Shown: positions 1-6,843 of the stretch, in pieces
Position numbering within the stretch: the stretch's first letter is position 1
Layout of the letters: the number at the start of each line of letters is the position of its first letter
Source: an uncultured Opitutia bacterium
GTDB taxonomy: Bacteria > Verrucomicrobiota > Verrucomicrobiia > Opitutales > UBA953
Assembly (NCBI GenBank): GCA_903957465.1
Contig: CAJBPJ010000191.1
Coordinates: 1-8,607, forward strand
DNA: 8,607 bases
Direction: 5' to 3'
Program-made: the position numbers and the translations under genes
Notes under the pieces: generated by a model
Told to the model about the DNA's origin: nothing
The model's database searches: none
What the model saw: only the letters and a program-made list of their open reading frames with translations

Positions 1-488
1 GTAACTTGTGCAATAACTTTGAGGTCAGATTCTGCCAAGAGATCCAAAGAATGGCTCACGACGCCTTCGGTAGAATTCTCAACAGGGACTACCCCGTAGG
101 AAGCTTCGCCGCGCTGTACTGCAGAAAAAATATCGTCCAATGTGCGCAAAGGCGACACAGGCACACTTGAACCAAACACACGGATTGCAGCTTGCTGCGT
201 GAACGAGCCTTCGGGTCCCAAATAAACAACGGGTGCATGCATTTGCGCACCAATAGACATTGAGATGATTTCTCGGAAAACGGCCCGGACTCCGCCCGCG
301 GGCAATTCCTTCGACGCAGTCACGAGACCGGCCAAGACCTGCTCTTCCCGATGAGGAGCGTAGATTGCAGCACCCGCTTGAGCCTTAGCCTCGCCAATGG
401 CACGTGCCGTCCGCAATCGCTCAGAAAGAAGGCGAAGGATTTCGCGATCGATACGATCTACTTCTTTGCGATGATCATCCAAACTCAT
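1..488 (-). CDS. pheA: Bifunctional chorismate mutase / prephenate dehydratase (P-protein), N-terminal part
   Basis: Cytoplasmic enzyme turning chorismate into prephenate and then phenylpyruvate, the phenylalanine branch of aromatic amino acid synthesis. I translated 162 residues before the left window edge. Residues 1-85 form an AroQ-type chorismate mutase. The active-site residues of the E. coli domain have equivalents here: R7, R24, K35, R47 and E48. From residue 87 the prephenate dehydratase domain begins with VVYLGPEGSFTQQAA and continues with VPVENSTEGVV at 134-144. The remaining catalytic part and the regulatory ACT domain lie outside the window, so feedback control cannot be judged. 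The ATG at 486-488 overlaps the scpB stop as ATGA, which suggests translational coupling. No Shine-Dalgarno sequence precedes it. Confidence in identity is high; only the C-terminus is missing, because of the window edge. Confidence 0.95.
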   Translation of the reverse strand, partial: MSLDDHRKEVDRIDREILRLLSERLRTARAIGEAKAQAGAAIYAPHREEQVLAGLVTASKELPAGGVRAVFREIISMSIGAQMHAPVVYLGPEGSFTQQAAIRVFGSSVPVSPLRTLDDIFSAVQRGEASYGVVPVENSTEGVVSHSLDLLAESDLKVIAQV

Positions 489-1294
489 GACTCGGTTGAA
501 GAAGGCGCTTCGCCGTCTTCGGATACTAATCCAAGGTCTGCTTCTTCCACAGCGACAGGCGCAGTGGCACGGGTAATCCACTCAGAAATTTGCGCAGGTG
601 AAAGTACGTCGGAAGCCGGCAACTCTCCCAATGAACGTAATCCGGAGAAGTCTAGGAATTTATCAGTGGTGCCATATTGCAACGGGCGACCCGGCAAATC
701 TGCGCGACCTGTAACCGCGACCAGTTCGATTTCTTGTAAGCGAAGGAGCGCACTCTCAATGGACACGCCGCGGATAGCTTCCATTTCAGCGCGCGTGACG
801 GGCTGACGGTAAGCAACAATCGCCAAGGTCTCGAGTGCTGCCGATGAAAGGCGCTGCGGGCGAACTTCGCCGCGCAACAAACGAACCCAACCTGCATAAG
901 CTGGTGAAACAACTAACCGGAATCCTTCAGGCCCTTGGAGCACACGGCAGACATCATTGGATTCGCGCAACTCGGCATCCAACTGCTCCATCGCCTCGCG
1001 AATTTGCGTCGCCGTAACCAGCGTGGGAACTTGATCAATAATATCCTGGATGACCTCTTGAACGGGCGCGGTCTCTTGGCCGACAAGGGCGTCAGTGGTA
1101 GCGGGTCCTGACTCCGCATCGGGAAGTGCTACGCGGCGTTCATCGTGGTGACGTTGCACGACTTTTTGGATGTCCTTTATAGAGATAGGGTCCGATGTGG
1201 ACAAAAGGAGCGATTTAAGGACGCGCTTGAGGTTGAATTCCACGGGAAAAACGAGTTGGGTTAAGGGAGATGCGACCGTAGGGTTCGCATACAC
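485..1294 (-). CDS. scpB: Segregation and condensation protein B (ScpB)
   Basis: ScpB binds the kleisin ScpA and, with SMC, forms the bacterial condensin that compacts and segregates chromosomes. It has two winged-helix domains. The first begins around [19 protein letters not shown] (residues 20-38). The second carries the family hallmark [17 protein letters not shown] (149-165), then IRGVS and [15 protein letters not shown] (196-210), then LGELP. At 269 residues it is longer than the roughly 200 of Bacillus ScpB. The excess is an acidic, low-conservation stretch at about 49-90 inside the first domain and a 30-residue acidic tail. The listed start is a GTG at 1292-1294. A second in-frame GTG at 1241-1243 (residue 18) would start [10 protein letters not shown], fits the family's usual N-terminus better, and widens the promoter gap to ilvD. 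Neither start has a Shine-Dalgarno sequence. It overlaps pheA by 4 bp. scpA is not in this window. Confidence 0.93.
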   Translation of the reverse strand: MYANPTVASPLTQLVFPVEFNLKRVLKSLLLSTSDPISIKDIQKVVQRHHDERRVALPDAESGPATTDALVGQETAPVQEVIQDIIDQVPTLVTATQIREAMEQLDAELRESNDVCRVLQGPEGFRLVVSPAYAGWVRLLRGEVRPQRLSSAALETLAIVAYRQPVTRAEMEAIRGVSIESALLRLQEIELVAVTGRADLPGRPLQYGTTDKFLDFSGLRSLGELPASDVLSPAQISEWITRATAPVAVEEADLGLVSEDGEAPSSTES

Positions 1295-1346
1295 AAAAAC
1301 TGATGTCGGCTTTGCCGACTGTCCACCGCAGAATCTTCACAAACTT
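1295..1346. promoter_or_regulatory. Divergent scpB/ilvD intergenic region
   Basis: This 52-bp gap (103 bp if scpB starts at 1243) must hold or adjoin the start signals of both divergent genes. I see no convincing -35/-10 pair on either strand and no ribosome binding site before the ilvD ATG. The one clear structure is the inverted repeat at 1305-1319, listed separately. No leader peptide rich in Ile, Val or Leu, as used for attenuation of branched-chain genes, is visible. Confidence 0.4.
1305..1319. repeat. Perfect GC-rich inverted repeat, 6-bp arms, TTT centre
   Basis: GTCGGC (1305-1310) and GCCGAC (1314-1319) are exact reverse complements around TTT. Read on the minus strand, the hairpin is followed after five bases by TTTTT, just before the upstream scpB GTG start. 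It could therefore be an operator shared by the divergent genes, a 5' UTR hairpin, or a weak terminator of antisense transcription leaving ilvD. The sequence alone does not decide between these. Confidence 0.55.
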
Positions 1347-3032
1347 ATGCCCGACCCCCAAGCCCAACGCCGCTACTCTTCACCTGTTGTTGACGGCCCT
1401 GACCGCGCCCCCAGCCGAGCTATGCTCCGGGCCGTAGGCTTCTCGGAGGCTGATTTTGCAAAACCCGTCGTCGGGATCGCCTCAACTTGGTCAATGGTCA
1501 CGCCCTGCAACATGCACATCGACCGTCTCGCCACCGAAGCCGCCAAAGGAACCGAGGCAGCCGGCGGTAAGTCAATTATCTTTGGCACCATTACGGTCTC
1601 CGATGGCATTTCTATGGGTACGCAAGGCATGCGCTACTCGCTCGTCTCGCGCGAAATTATTGCGGACTCGGTTGAAGCCGTCGCAGGCGCAGAAGGGTTC
1701 GACGGTTTGGTCTGCATCGGCGGCTGTGACAAGAATATGCCCGGATGTGTCATGGCCATGGTTCGACTCAATCGGCCTTCAGTTTTCGTCTATGGTGGAA
1801 CGATTGTACCTGGCCTTCACCATGGAAAGCCCGCTGATATTGTGACCGTCTTCGAAGCCGTTGGACAGCATGCCGGCGGAAAGATGACCGACGGCGAACT
1901 CAAGGAAATCGAGTCATGCTCTATTCCTGGCGAAGGCTCCTGCGGAGGGATGTATACCGCTAACACGATGGCATCGGCCATTGAAGCCCTCGGCTTAAGT
2001 CTTCCGGATAGCTCCGCGCAGTTAGCAAATTCTAAAGACAAACTTTCGGACTGTACCCGAGCTGGTGCAGCGGTGGTCGAATTACTCCGAACCGGCATCC
2101 GCCCTTCAGACATTCTCACCAAGGAATCTTTTGAGAACGCTATCACCGTGGTAATCGCTCTAGGCGGATCGACCAACGCCGTGTTGCACTTAATTGCCAT
2201 GGCATTCAGTGCAGGCATCTCCGTCACACTCGAAGACTTCGAGCGCGTCGGCCGCCGTGTTCCTGTACTGTGTGACCTTAAGCCAAGCGGCAAATATAAC
2301 ATGGCCCACTTTGTTCGCATCGGCGGACTTCAGCCCCTCTTACGCCAATTGTTGGATGCTGGATTGCTGCACGGGAAGTGCCTAACGGTCACCGGAAAAA
2401 CGATGGCAGAAAATTTAGCGAACGTGAAACCCTACGCGGCCAACCAAGACGTCGTTCGCCCCATGGATAATCCAATTAAGAGCGACAGTCATTTACGTAT
2501 TCTTCGCGGAAACCTCGCACCCGAAGGCTCAGTGGCAAAAATCTCAGGCAAAGAAGGGCTAAGCTTTACCGGCAAAGCCATCGTTTTTGAATCCGAGGAA
2601 GCAAGTTTACGCGGCATCCTCGATGGTGCTGTGAAAGACGGGCACGTGATTGTCATCCGCAATGAAGGCCCGGTTGGCGGACCTGGTATGCGTGAAATGC
2701 TTGGACCAACGAGCGCCGTGATGGGCAAGGGACTCGGCAAGACCGTCGCCCTTGTCACGGATGGACGTTTCTCAGGCGGGAGCCACGGATTTGTGGTCGG
2801 TCACATCACCCCAGAGGCTGCGGTCGGCGGCCCGCTGGCACTCGTGCATGACGGCGACACCATCACCTTGGATGCGGTCCGTAATGAAGTTAATCTCGAA
2901 GTTTCGGCAGAGGTACTCGCTGCCCGCCGTGCGAATTGGAAGCCAGCACCACCACGTGAGACGCGCGGTGCGCTGGCTAAATATGCCCGCCAAGTCTCCT
3001 CAGCGTCACTGGGTGCAGTAACCGATCGCTAA
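1347..3032 (+). CDS. ilvD: Dihydroxyacid dehydratase, [2Fe-2S] type
   Basis: Cytoplasmic iron-sulfur lyase that dehydrates 2,3-dihydroxy-isovalerate and 2,3-dihydroxy-3-methylvalerate to the 2-keto acids, the step before transamination to valine and isoleucine. The 561 residues match the shorter IlvD class. Likely cluster cysteines are C54 (TPCN), C127 ([10 protein letters not shown]) and C199 ([12 protein letters not shown]). K129 in the CDK motif is the lysine that is carbamylated to bind Mg in characterised members. D86 (VSDGISMG) and [12 protein letters not shown] (471-482), with the proposed catalytic serine at 479, are intact. I start at the ATG at 1347 because the sequence becomes IlvD-like right after it. 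The 59 codons upstream are open only as the antisense of scpB. No other branched-chain gene is adjacent. The gene ends 2 bp before the convergent propeller gene, so any terminator must overlap coding sequence. Confidence 0.97.
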   Translation: MPDPQAQRRYSSPVVDGPDRAPSRAMLRAVGFSEADFAKPVVGIASTWSMVTPCNMHIDRLATEAAKGTEAAGGKSIIFGTITVSDGISMGTQGMRYSLVSREIIADSVEAVAGAEGFDGLVCIGGCDKNMPGCVMAMVRLNRPSVFVYGGTIVPGLHHGKPADIVTVFEAVGQHAGGKMTDGELKEIESCSIPGEGSCGGMYTANTMASAIEALGLSLPDSSAQLANSKDKLSDCTRAGAAVVELLRTGIRPSDILTKESFENAITVVIALGGSTNAVLHLIAMAFSAGISVTLEDFERVGRRVPVLCDLKPSGKYNMAHFVRIGGLQPLLRQLLDAGLLHGKCLTVTGKTMAENLANVKPYAANQDVVRPMDNPIKSDSHLRILRGNLAPEGSVAKISGKEGLSFTGKAIVFESEEASLRGILDGAVKDGHVIVIRNEGPVGGPGMREMLGPTSAVMGKGLGKTVALVTDGRFSGGSHGFVVGHITPEAAVGGPLALVHDGDTITLDAVRNEVNLEVSAEVLAARRANWKPAPPRETRGALAKYARQVSSASLGAVTDR

Positions 3033-3034
3033 CT

Positions 3035-4099
3035 TTAGACGCGAACGAGTTTAATCGGGAAAGTCCGGCCCGAGTTCCACTGAGCAACGTAGATAGAGTC
3101 TTCATCATCGAGGCCCACGCCGTGAGGGAAGCGGAAAGGGTTATTCGCCGAAGTCGTTACCTTCTGCAGTACGCCGTCTTTATAGACCGGCGCATCGCCG
3201 CCGATATTTGAGACGACTTTAAAATCGGCATCGAGGACAGAAATGAGTCCAGCTGTGCCCGGCGGAATTGCACAATTCGCATTAAGAGAGATCTGCGGAA
3301 TGAAGCTGTGTTTGCCGTGCTGCGTTACAAAGCAGGGGAAGCAATTAGCGAAAGAGAACTTTGCGAGCGCTTTGCCATCGAGATCGAAACGCTTGATGGC
3401 GCTCTCTTGTCGTGAAGCGACATTGAAGTAAGACTTACCCGAGCGACTGTCCACGCTACCACCGTGACACGTCGCAAGACGTGCTAGGTCATTTCCAGGT
3501 AAGTGATTACCGCCGAAGACAGAAATTTCTTCGCCGGTCGCGCTGTAACGCGTGATCTGTGAAGACCCGTAGCCATCCATCACGTAAAATTCGCCATTCG
3601 GGGCAACGGCAACATCCGTGGGACAATACCCGACTTGAGGATCAACGTAGCGTCCGCCCTTCGGCCGACCTAACTCCAAGAGAACTTTGCCATCAAGGGT
3701 GCACTTGAAGACCTTTCGACTGTTCGTGTCGGTAAGGAATAAAAACTCTGTGCCATTTTCATTCGCAAGGGTCATGCCATGGGCCCCAGGGAATTTCTTC
3801 TCCCACGTCGTCAGTAATTTACCTGAACGATCGTAAATCATCATGCTGTTTGCGGTGTCCGTATTGAACAAAAAGATCCGACCTTTTTTATCCTGCGCCA
3901 TGGCATGACAGTCATTGACGGTACGACCTTCGGTCTTACCCCAGCCCACAATGGCACGGTAACGGAAATCACCTTGTCCAAGAATATCAGGGTGCGTATC
4001 GCCATCGGCTGCCCATGCGCGTCGCGCAAAGAGACCCGATACAATTGAGATGGTTGCGAATTGTCCAAGAAACTGACGACGGGGTAGCGGAGTGGGCAT
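3035..4099 (-). CDS. Tat-exported six-bladed beta-propeller (NHL / amidating-lyase-like) protein
   Basis: Predicted periplasmic protein of unknown function. The N-terminus has a twin-arginine signal: PRRQFLG (R7, R8), a hydrophobic stretch at about 13-24, then ARRAWA-AD, which fits cleavage after residue 30. The mature 324 residues look like six NHL-type blades, with strands such as GRIFLFN, FYVMDGYGSS and SIYVAQWNSGRT. PTDVAVAPNGEFYVMDGYG (160-178) strongly resembles the peptidyl-alpha-hydroxyglycine lyase family, in which bacterial members are mostly uncharacterised. Blade-entry histidines recur: H65 (NDCHAM), H107 (GAHGMT), H212 (TCHGGSVD) and H326 (FPHGVGL), suggesting a central metal site. 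Seven cysteines are present, including C253 and C256. Tat export suggests folding, perhaps with a bound metal, before secretion. The gene stands alone, convergent with ilvD and divergent from pgi. Fold confidence is high; the substrate is unknown. Confidence 0.88.
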   Translation of the reverse strand: MPTPLPRRQFLGQFATISIVSGLFARRAWAADGDTHPDILGQGDFRYRAIVGWGKTEGRTVNDCHAMAQDKKGRIFLFNTDTANSMMIYDRSGKLLTTWEKKFPGAHGMTLANENGTEFLFLTDTNSRKVFKCTLDGKVLLELGRPKGGRYVDPQVGYCPTDVAVAPNGEFYVMDGYGSSQITRYSATGEEISVFGGNHLPGNDLARLATCHGGSVDSRSGKSYFNVASRQESAIKRFDLDGKALAKFSFANCFPCFVTQHGKHSFIPQISLNANCAIPPGTAGLISVLDADFKVVSNIGGDAPVYKDGVLQKVTTSANNPFRFPHGVGLDDEDSIYVAQWNSGRTFPIKLVRV

Positions 4100-4180
4100 A
4101 ACGAAGGGTTATAGGTAAAGTTGAGCGAGATTCCAGCGAGAACGCTTGCCAGAAACCCAGAGCAGGGATGAATTAAAGGG
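4100..4180. promoter_or_regulatory. Divergent promoter region between propeller gene and pgi
   Basis: Both genes must be driven from this 81-bp gap or from inside the opposite gene. On the minus strand TATAAC (4108-4113) is a fair -10 box, only 8 bp before the propeller ATG, with no clear -35. On the plus strand TTGCCA (4146-4151), a 17-bp spacer and TGAATT (4169-4174) form a weak pair ending 6 bp before the pgi ATG. If either is used, the transcript would have almost no leader. AGGG at 4164-4167 is the nearest thing to a ribosome site for pgi, but it is poorly placed. These calls are tentative. Confidence 0.3.
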
Positions 4181-5749
4181 ATGGCCGATGCGTTTGACAC
4201 ATACCGTGAACATTTTTTGGCAGCCCCGAATGCCGAGATGTCTTTCTGGATTGATTTCAGTCGCGCGCAATTACCTGAACTGAGTCCATCGGTTCGCGAG
4301 AAACTCGAGTCAGCACGTAAGGAAATGGAAGCTCTGGAAGCCGGCGCCATCTCTAATCAAGACGAACAGCGCATGGTCGGTCATTATTGGCTACGCGATT
4401 CCAGCCGAGCCCCCTCGCCTGCCATGACCGAGGACATTCGGGCAACGATTGAAAAAATCCGTCAATTTGCGAGCGACGTGCACACCGGCAAGATTTGCGG
4501 ATCCGCAGGTAAGTTTACCGAGTTGCTCTGTATCGGCATTGGTGGCTCCGCCCTAGGGCCTCAGTTTATCGCCGACGCCCTCGGGAGTGCGAATGATAAA
4601 CTCCAACTTCACTTCATCGACAACACCGACCCCGATGGATTTGATCGAGTTTTCGCTAAGCTGAAAGGTCGCCTCGGAAACACCTTGGTCGTGGTCATGT
4701 CGAAATCCGGCGGCACACCTGAACCACGGAATGGACTCCGTGAGGCTGAAGGACAATGGCGAGCAGCTGGTTTAAATTTTGAAAAACATACTATCGTCGT
4801 CACTGGCGAAGGGAGTGAGCTGGATAAACATGCTAAAAACTTTTTGGCCCGCTTCCCGATGTGGGATTGGGTCGGTGGCCGCACGAGTCTATTCGGGCCC
4901 GTAGGTTTAGTGCCTGCGGCGCTTCAAGGTGTCTCGATAGATGGGCTGCTCCAAGGTTCAGCAGAAATGGATGCATGGACTCGGGAATCAAACCCTGCAC
5001 GCAACCCTGCCGCACAACTTGCACGTAGCTGGCTACACCTAACGGAAGGAAAAGCAAAACGCGCGATGGTTGTTTTACCCTACAAAGACCGCCTGGTTCT
5101 TTTTTCACGCTACCTCCAGCAACTCGTCATGGAGTCCCTCGGAAAAGAAACCGATCGCTCGGGGAAAGTTGTACACCAGGGACTAACTGTTTACGGAAAT
5201 AAAGGCTCAACCGACCAACACGCCTATATTCAACAATTACGCGATGGCCCTGATGATTTCTTTGCGGTGTTTATTGAAGTTTTGCGCGACCGCGATGGCC
5301 CCTCCCCTGACGTTGAGCCGGGTATCACGAGCGGGGACTATTTACAGGCCTTTCTGCTAGGCACCCGGGAGGCACTTTCGGGCCAAAAAAAGGCCAGCCT
5401 TACCTTAACCGTTGGCCGGGTTGATGCCCGCTCGATAGGTCAGCTAATTGCCCTCTTTGAAAGGGCGGTTGGAATCTACGCAAGTATGCTGAATATCAAT
5501 GCTTACCACCAACCGGGTGTCGAAGCCGGAAAGCGGGCAGCCGGGGAGGCACTCCAGGTGCTCAAATTAATTCTCCAAAACCTCGCAAAAACACCCGGTC
5601 AATGGCGCTCCGTACGGGCTATCTCTAAACAGATAGGGCTTGAGGGGACGGAAGAAACGGTGTTCAAGATTTGTCTCCGCCTTGCAAGCAATGGCCGCTT
5701 AGAGTGCACCCCGCACCCTGATCCAGCCGAAGCAACATTCAGGCTTTAA
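4181..5749 (+). CDS. pgi: Glucose-6-phosphate isomerase with C-terminal winged-helix-like extension
   Basis: Cytoplasmic interconversion of glucose 6-phosphate and fructose 6-phosphate in glycolysis and gluconeogenesis. Two SIS domains are visible. GIGGSALGP (119-127) and SKSGGTPEP (174-182) bind the sugar phosphate. VGGRTSLFGPVG (231-242) is the first PGI signature. MESLGK carries the catalytic glutamate E318, STDQH the catalytic histidine H347, and HQPGVEAGK (443-451) the active-site lysine K451. SKSGGTPEP and GGRTS are of the cyanobacterial-like form, not the E. coli form. After the catalytic core, residues 463-522 add a helix-helix-helix-strand segment that reads like a small winged helix. 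The ATG at 4181 gives a normal N-terminus; the only nearby upstream ATG (4168) is followed by AAT and a stop. pgi heads a run of plus-strand genes, with 16 bp to the next start. Confidence 0.96.
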   Translation: MADAFDTYREHFLAAPNAEMSFWIDFSRAQLPELSPSVREKLESARKEMEALEAGAISNQDEQRMVGHYWLRDSSRAPSPAMTEDIRATIEKIRQFASDVHTGKICGSAGKFTELLCIGIGGSALGPQFIADALGSANDKLQLHFIDNTDPDGFDRVFAKLKGRLGNTLVVVMSKSGGTPEPRNGLREAEGQWRAAGLNFEKHTIVVTGEGSELDKHAKNFLARFPMWDWVGGRTSLFGPVGLVPAALQGVSIDGLLQGSAEMDAWTRESNPARNPAAQLARSWLHLTEGKAKRAMVVLPYKDRLVLFSRYLQQLVMESLGKETDRSGKVVHQGLTVYGNKGSTDQHAYIQQLRDGPDDFFAVFIEVLRDRDGPSPDVEPGITSGDYLQAFLLGTREALSGQKKASLTLTVGRVDARSIGQLIALFERAVGIYASMLNINAYHQPGVEAGKRAAGEALQVLKLILQNLAKTPGQWRSVRAISKQIGLEGTEETVFKICLRLASNGRLECTPHPDPAEATFRL

Positions 5750-5765
5750 AACACCCTCTCTACCC

Positions 5766-6668
5766 ATGACCAAGTCAACTAACCTGGCCATCCGCCTCAT
5801 CGCTATCACTGCAGCCATCGCGAGCGGCGTTTTCGTCTACCTGCTCTACGGCAAAGTAGACCTCGTGATGAAGCAAACCGCCTGCCTCGTCAAAGAAGGA
5901 GCCGGTAATGATTTCGATTCTCGCGTTAACAAAATCCCTTCTGTCGTCGTCGCCCTTGATGCAAGCCGAGCAGTGGTCATCGAACGCGACGGTACGATTA
6001 AAGATTTAATGGCTGATGTCGCTGACAAGAAGACGCGCATCGAAGAGCTTGGTAACAATGTCACCAAACTCGAAGGCGAGAAAACAGATCTCACCCGCAA
6101 GCGCGACGAACTCACTTCGAGCCTCGCGACCGTTACCAGTGAGCGCGATTCCTTTAGCGGCCAATTGAGCCAAACCAAAGAAGAGCTCGCCAAGAAGACT
6201 GAGCAGATCGCTGCGATGTTCACCAAAGAGCAGCTTGATGCTGAAATCGCTGCAAAGAATAAGACCGAGACCGTTAAAGAAGATGTGGTGCGTAAATACG
6301 CAGCCCTTTACAATTGGTCGACGGCACAAATGAAAGGCGAGAAGCCTCCCTTCCCCAGCAATCCTACATATGTCGACAATGGCAGTGTTCGCGTAGATAT
6401 CGGTCCAGAAACCCTCAAGACACGCGTCATCTCTATCTCGCCATCACAAGGACTCATCACCTTCTCGGTCGGCCAAGATTCGGGCATCCGTGCTGAACAA
6501 GGATTCTCGATGCGCGTGAATGAAAAGGATGTCGGCAAAATCAGTATCTCGCTTGTCGATAATTCATTTTGCATCGCCCAGATTCAACCTGGTAGCGACC
6601 TTGATGCTTTAGGCCGCGGCCAAGTGGTAACACTCGTCCCGTTCACGGGTAAGATTTCTGCCCGCTAA
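5766..6668 (+). CDS. Membrane-anchored coiled-coil protein with C-terminal beta domain
   Basis: I do not recognise a named family. The 300-residue protein starts with one membrane segment (about residues 8-29, LAIRLIAITAAIASGVFVYLLYG with charged flanks) and no signal cleavage site, so it is probably tethered in the inner membrane facing the periplasm. A charged stretch at about 78-150, rich in E, K, T, D and L, has heptad character and should form a long coiled coil. Residues 215-292 look like an all-beta domain (VISISPSQGLITFSVGQDSGI, then GFSMRVNEKDVGKISISLVD, then GRGQVVTLV). It resembles uncharacterised domains that I recall next to coiled coils in Verrucomicrobiota and Planctomycetota; the 'GK-I-x-I' turn also recalls MreC-like beta domains. 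It lies 16 bp after pgi and 4 bp before a lipoprotein gene, so the two envelope proteins are likely co-expressed. A structural envelope role is inference. Confidence 0.88.
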   Translation: MTKSTNLAIRLIAITAAIASGVFVYLLYGKVDLVMKQTACLVKEGAGNDFDSRVNKIPSVVVALDASRAVVIERDGTIKDLMADVADKKTRIEELGNNVTKLEGEKTDLTRKRDELTSSLATVTSERDSFSGQLSQTKEELAKKTEQIAAMFTKEQLDAEIAAKNKTETVKEDVVRKYAALYNWSTAQMKGEKPPFPSNPTYVDNGSVRVDIGPETLKTRVISISPSQGLITFSVGQDSGIRAEQGFSMRVNEKDVGKISISLVDNSFCIAQIQPGSDLDALGRGQVVTLVPFTGKISAR

Positions 6669-6672
6669 ACTT

Positions 6673-6843
6673 ATGGCAATCCGAGTCGCACTTTTGGGAC
6701 TCGCAGCAGTCGCCCTGTTCACAGTCACAGGCTGCGCGTCTTCGAATGAAGGTGGTGCAGATACCTCTGATTTACCTCAAGCACAGCCTGCGAGTTGGGA
6801 AGGTGGCCTACCAGGCATCTCCCCTGGCGGCCCTGCTCGCTAA
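6673..6843 (+). CDS. Small lipoprotein, 56 residues
   Basis: I found this gene by hand translation. It encodes a short positively charged start (MAIR), a hydrophobic run (VALLGLAAVALFTV) and the lipobox V-T-G-C with the acylated cysteine at residue 21. The predicted mature part is only 36 residues: a Ser/Glu/Gly/Asp-rich linker, then PASWEGGLPGISPGGPAR. The residue after the cysteine is alanine, not aspartate, which fits outer-membrane sorting under the E. coli Lol rule. Support for coding: it starts 4 bp after the coiled-coil gene, and its TAA overlaps the rsmI ATG in TAATG, leaving no non-coding gap. No Shine-Dalgarno sequence is present, but aaacttATG is identical to the bases at the ilvD start. 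Function unknown. Its tight linkage to the coiled-coil gene suggests a shared envelope role. Confidence 0.85.
   Translation: MAIRVALLGLAAVALFTVTGCASSNEGGADTSDLPQAQPASWEGGLPGISPGGPAR

Noticed and set aside
351..806. Open frame of 151 codons on the plus strand
   Set aside because: It is antisense to pheA and scpB, both clearly recognised, and has no family-like features.
1170..1346. 59-codon N-terminal extension of ilvD
   Set aside because: It lies mostly opposite scpB coding sequence, has no IlvD-like residues, and the ATG at 1347 gives the normal family length.
1817..2320. Open frame of 167 codons on the minus strand inside ilvD
   Set aside because: It is antisense to the conserved ilvD body, with low-complexity composition typical of shadow frames.
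3055..3073. TCGGG...CCCGA hairpin as a terminator for the propeller gene
   Set aside because: It has a five-bp stem with a nine-base loop inside coding sequence and no T-tract; too weak to call.
3035..4099. Naming the propeller a peptidylglycine amidating lyase
   Set aside because: Only blade-level resemblance is visible; the catalytic residues cannot be aligned by eye, and many NHL proteins share these strands.
4168..4176. ATG AAT TAA mini-frame before pgi as a regulatory leader peptide
   Set aside because: Two codons with no ribosome site; it could not act as an attenuating leader and is most likely chance.
3841..4350. Open frame of 169 codons on the minus strand across the propeller and pgi starts
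   Set aside because: It overlaps two well-supported genes in the wrong frame or strand and shows no recognisable motif.
6795..6842. 16-codon N-terminal extension of rsmI
   Set aside because: These bases encode the end of the lipoprotein in another frame; the TAATG overlap start at 6843 fits the family.
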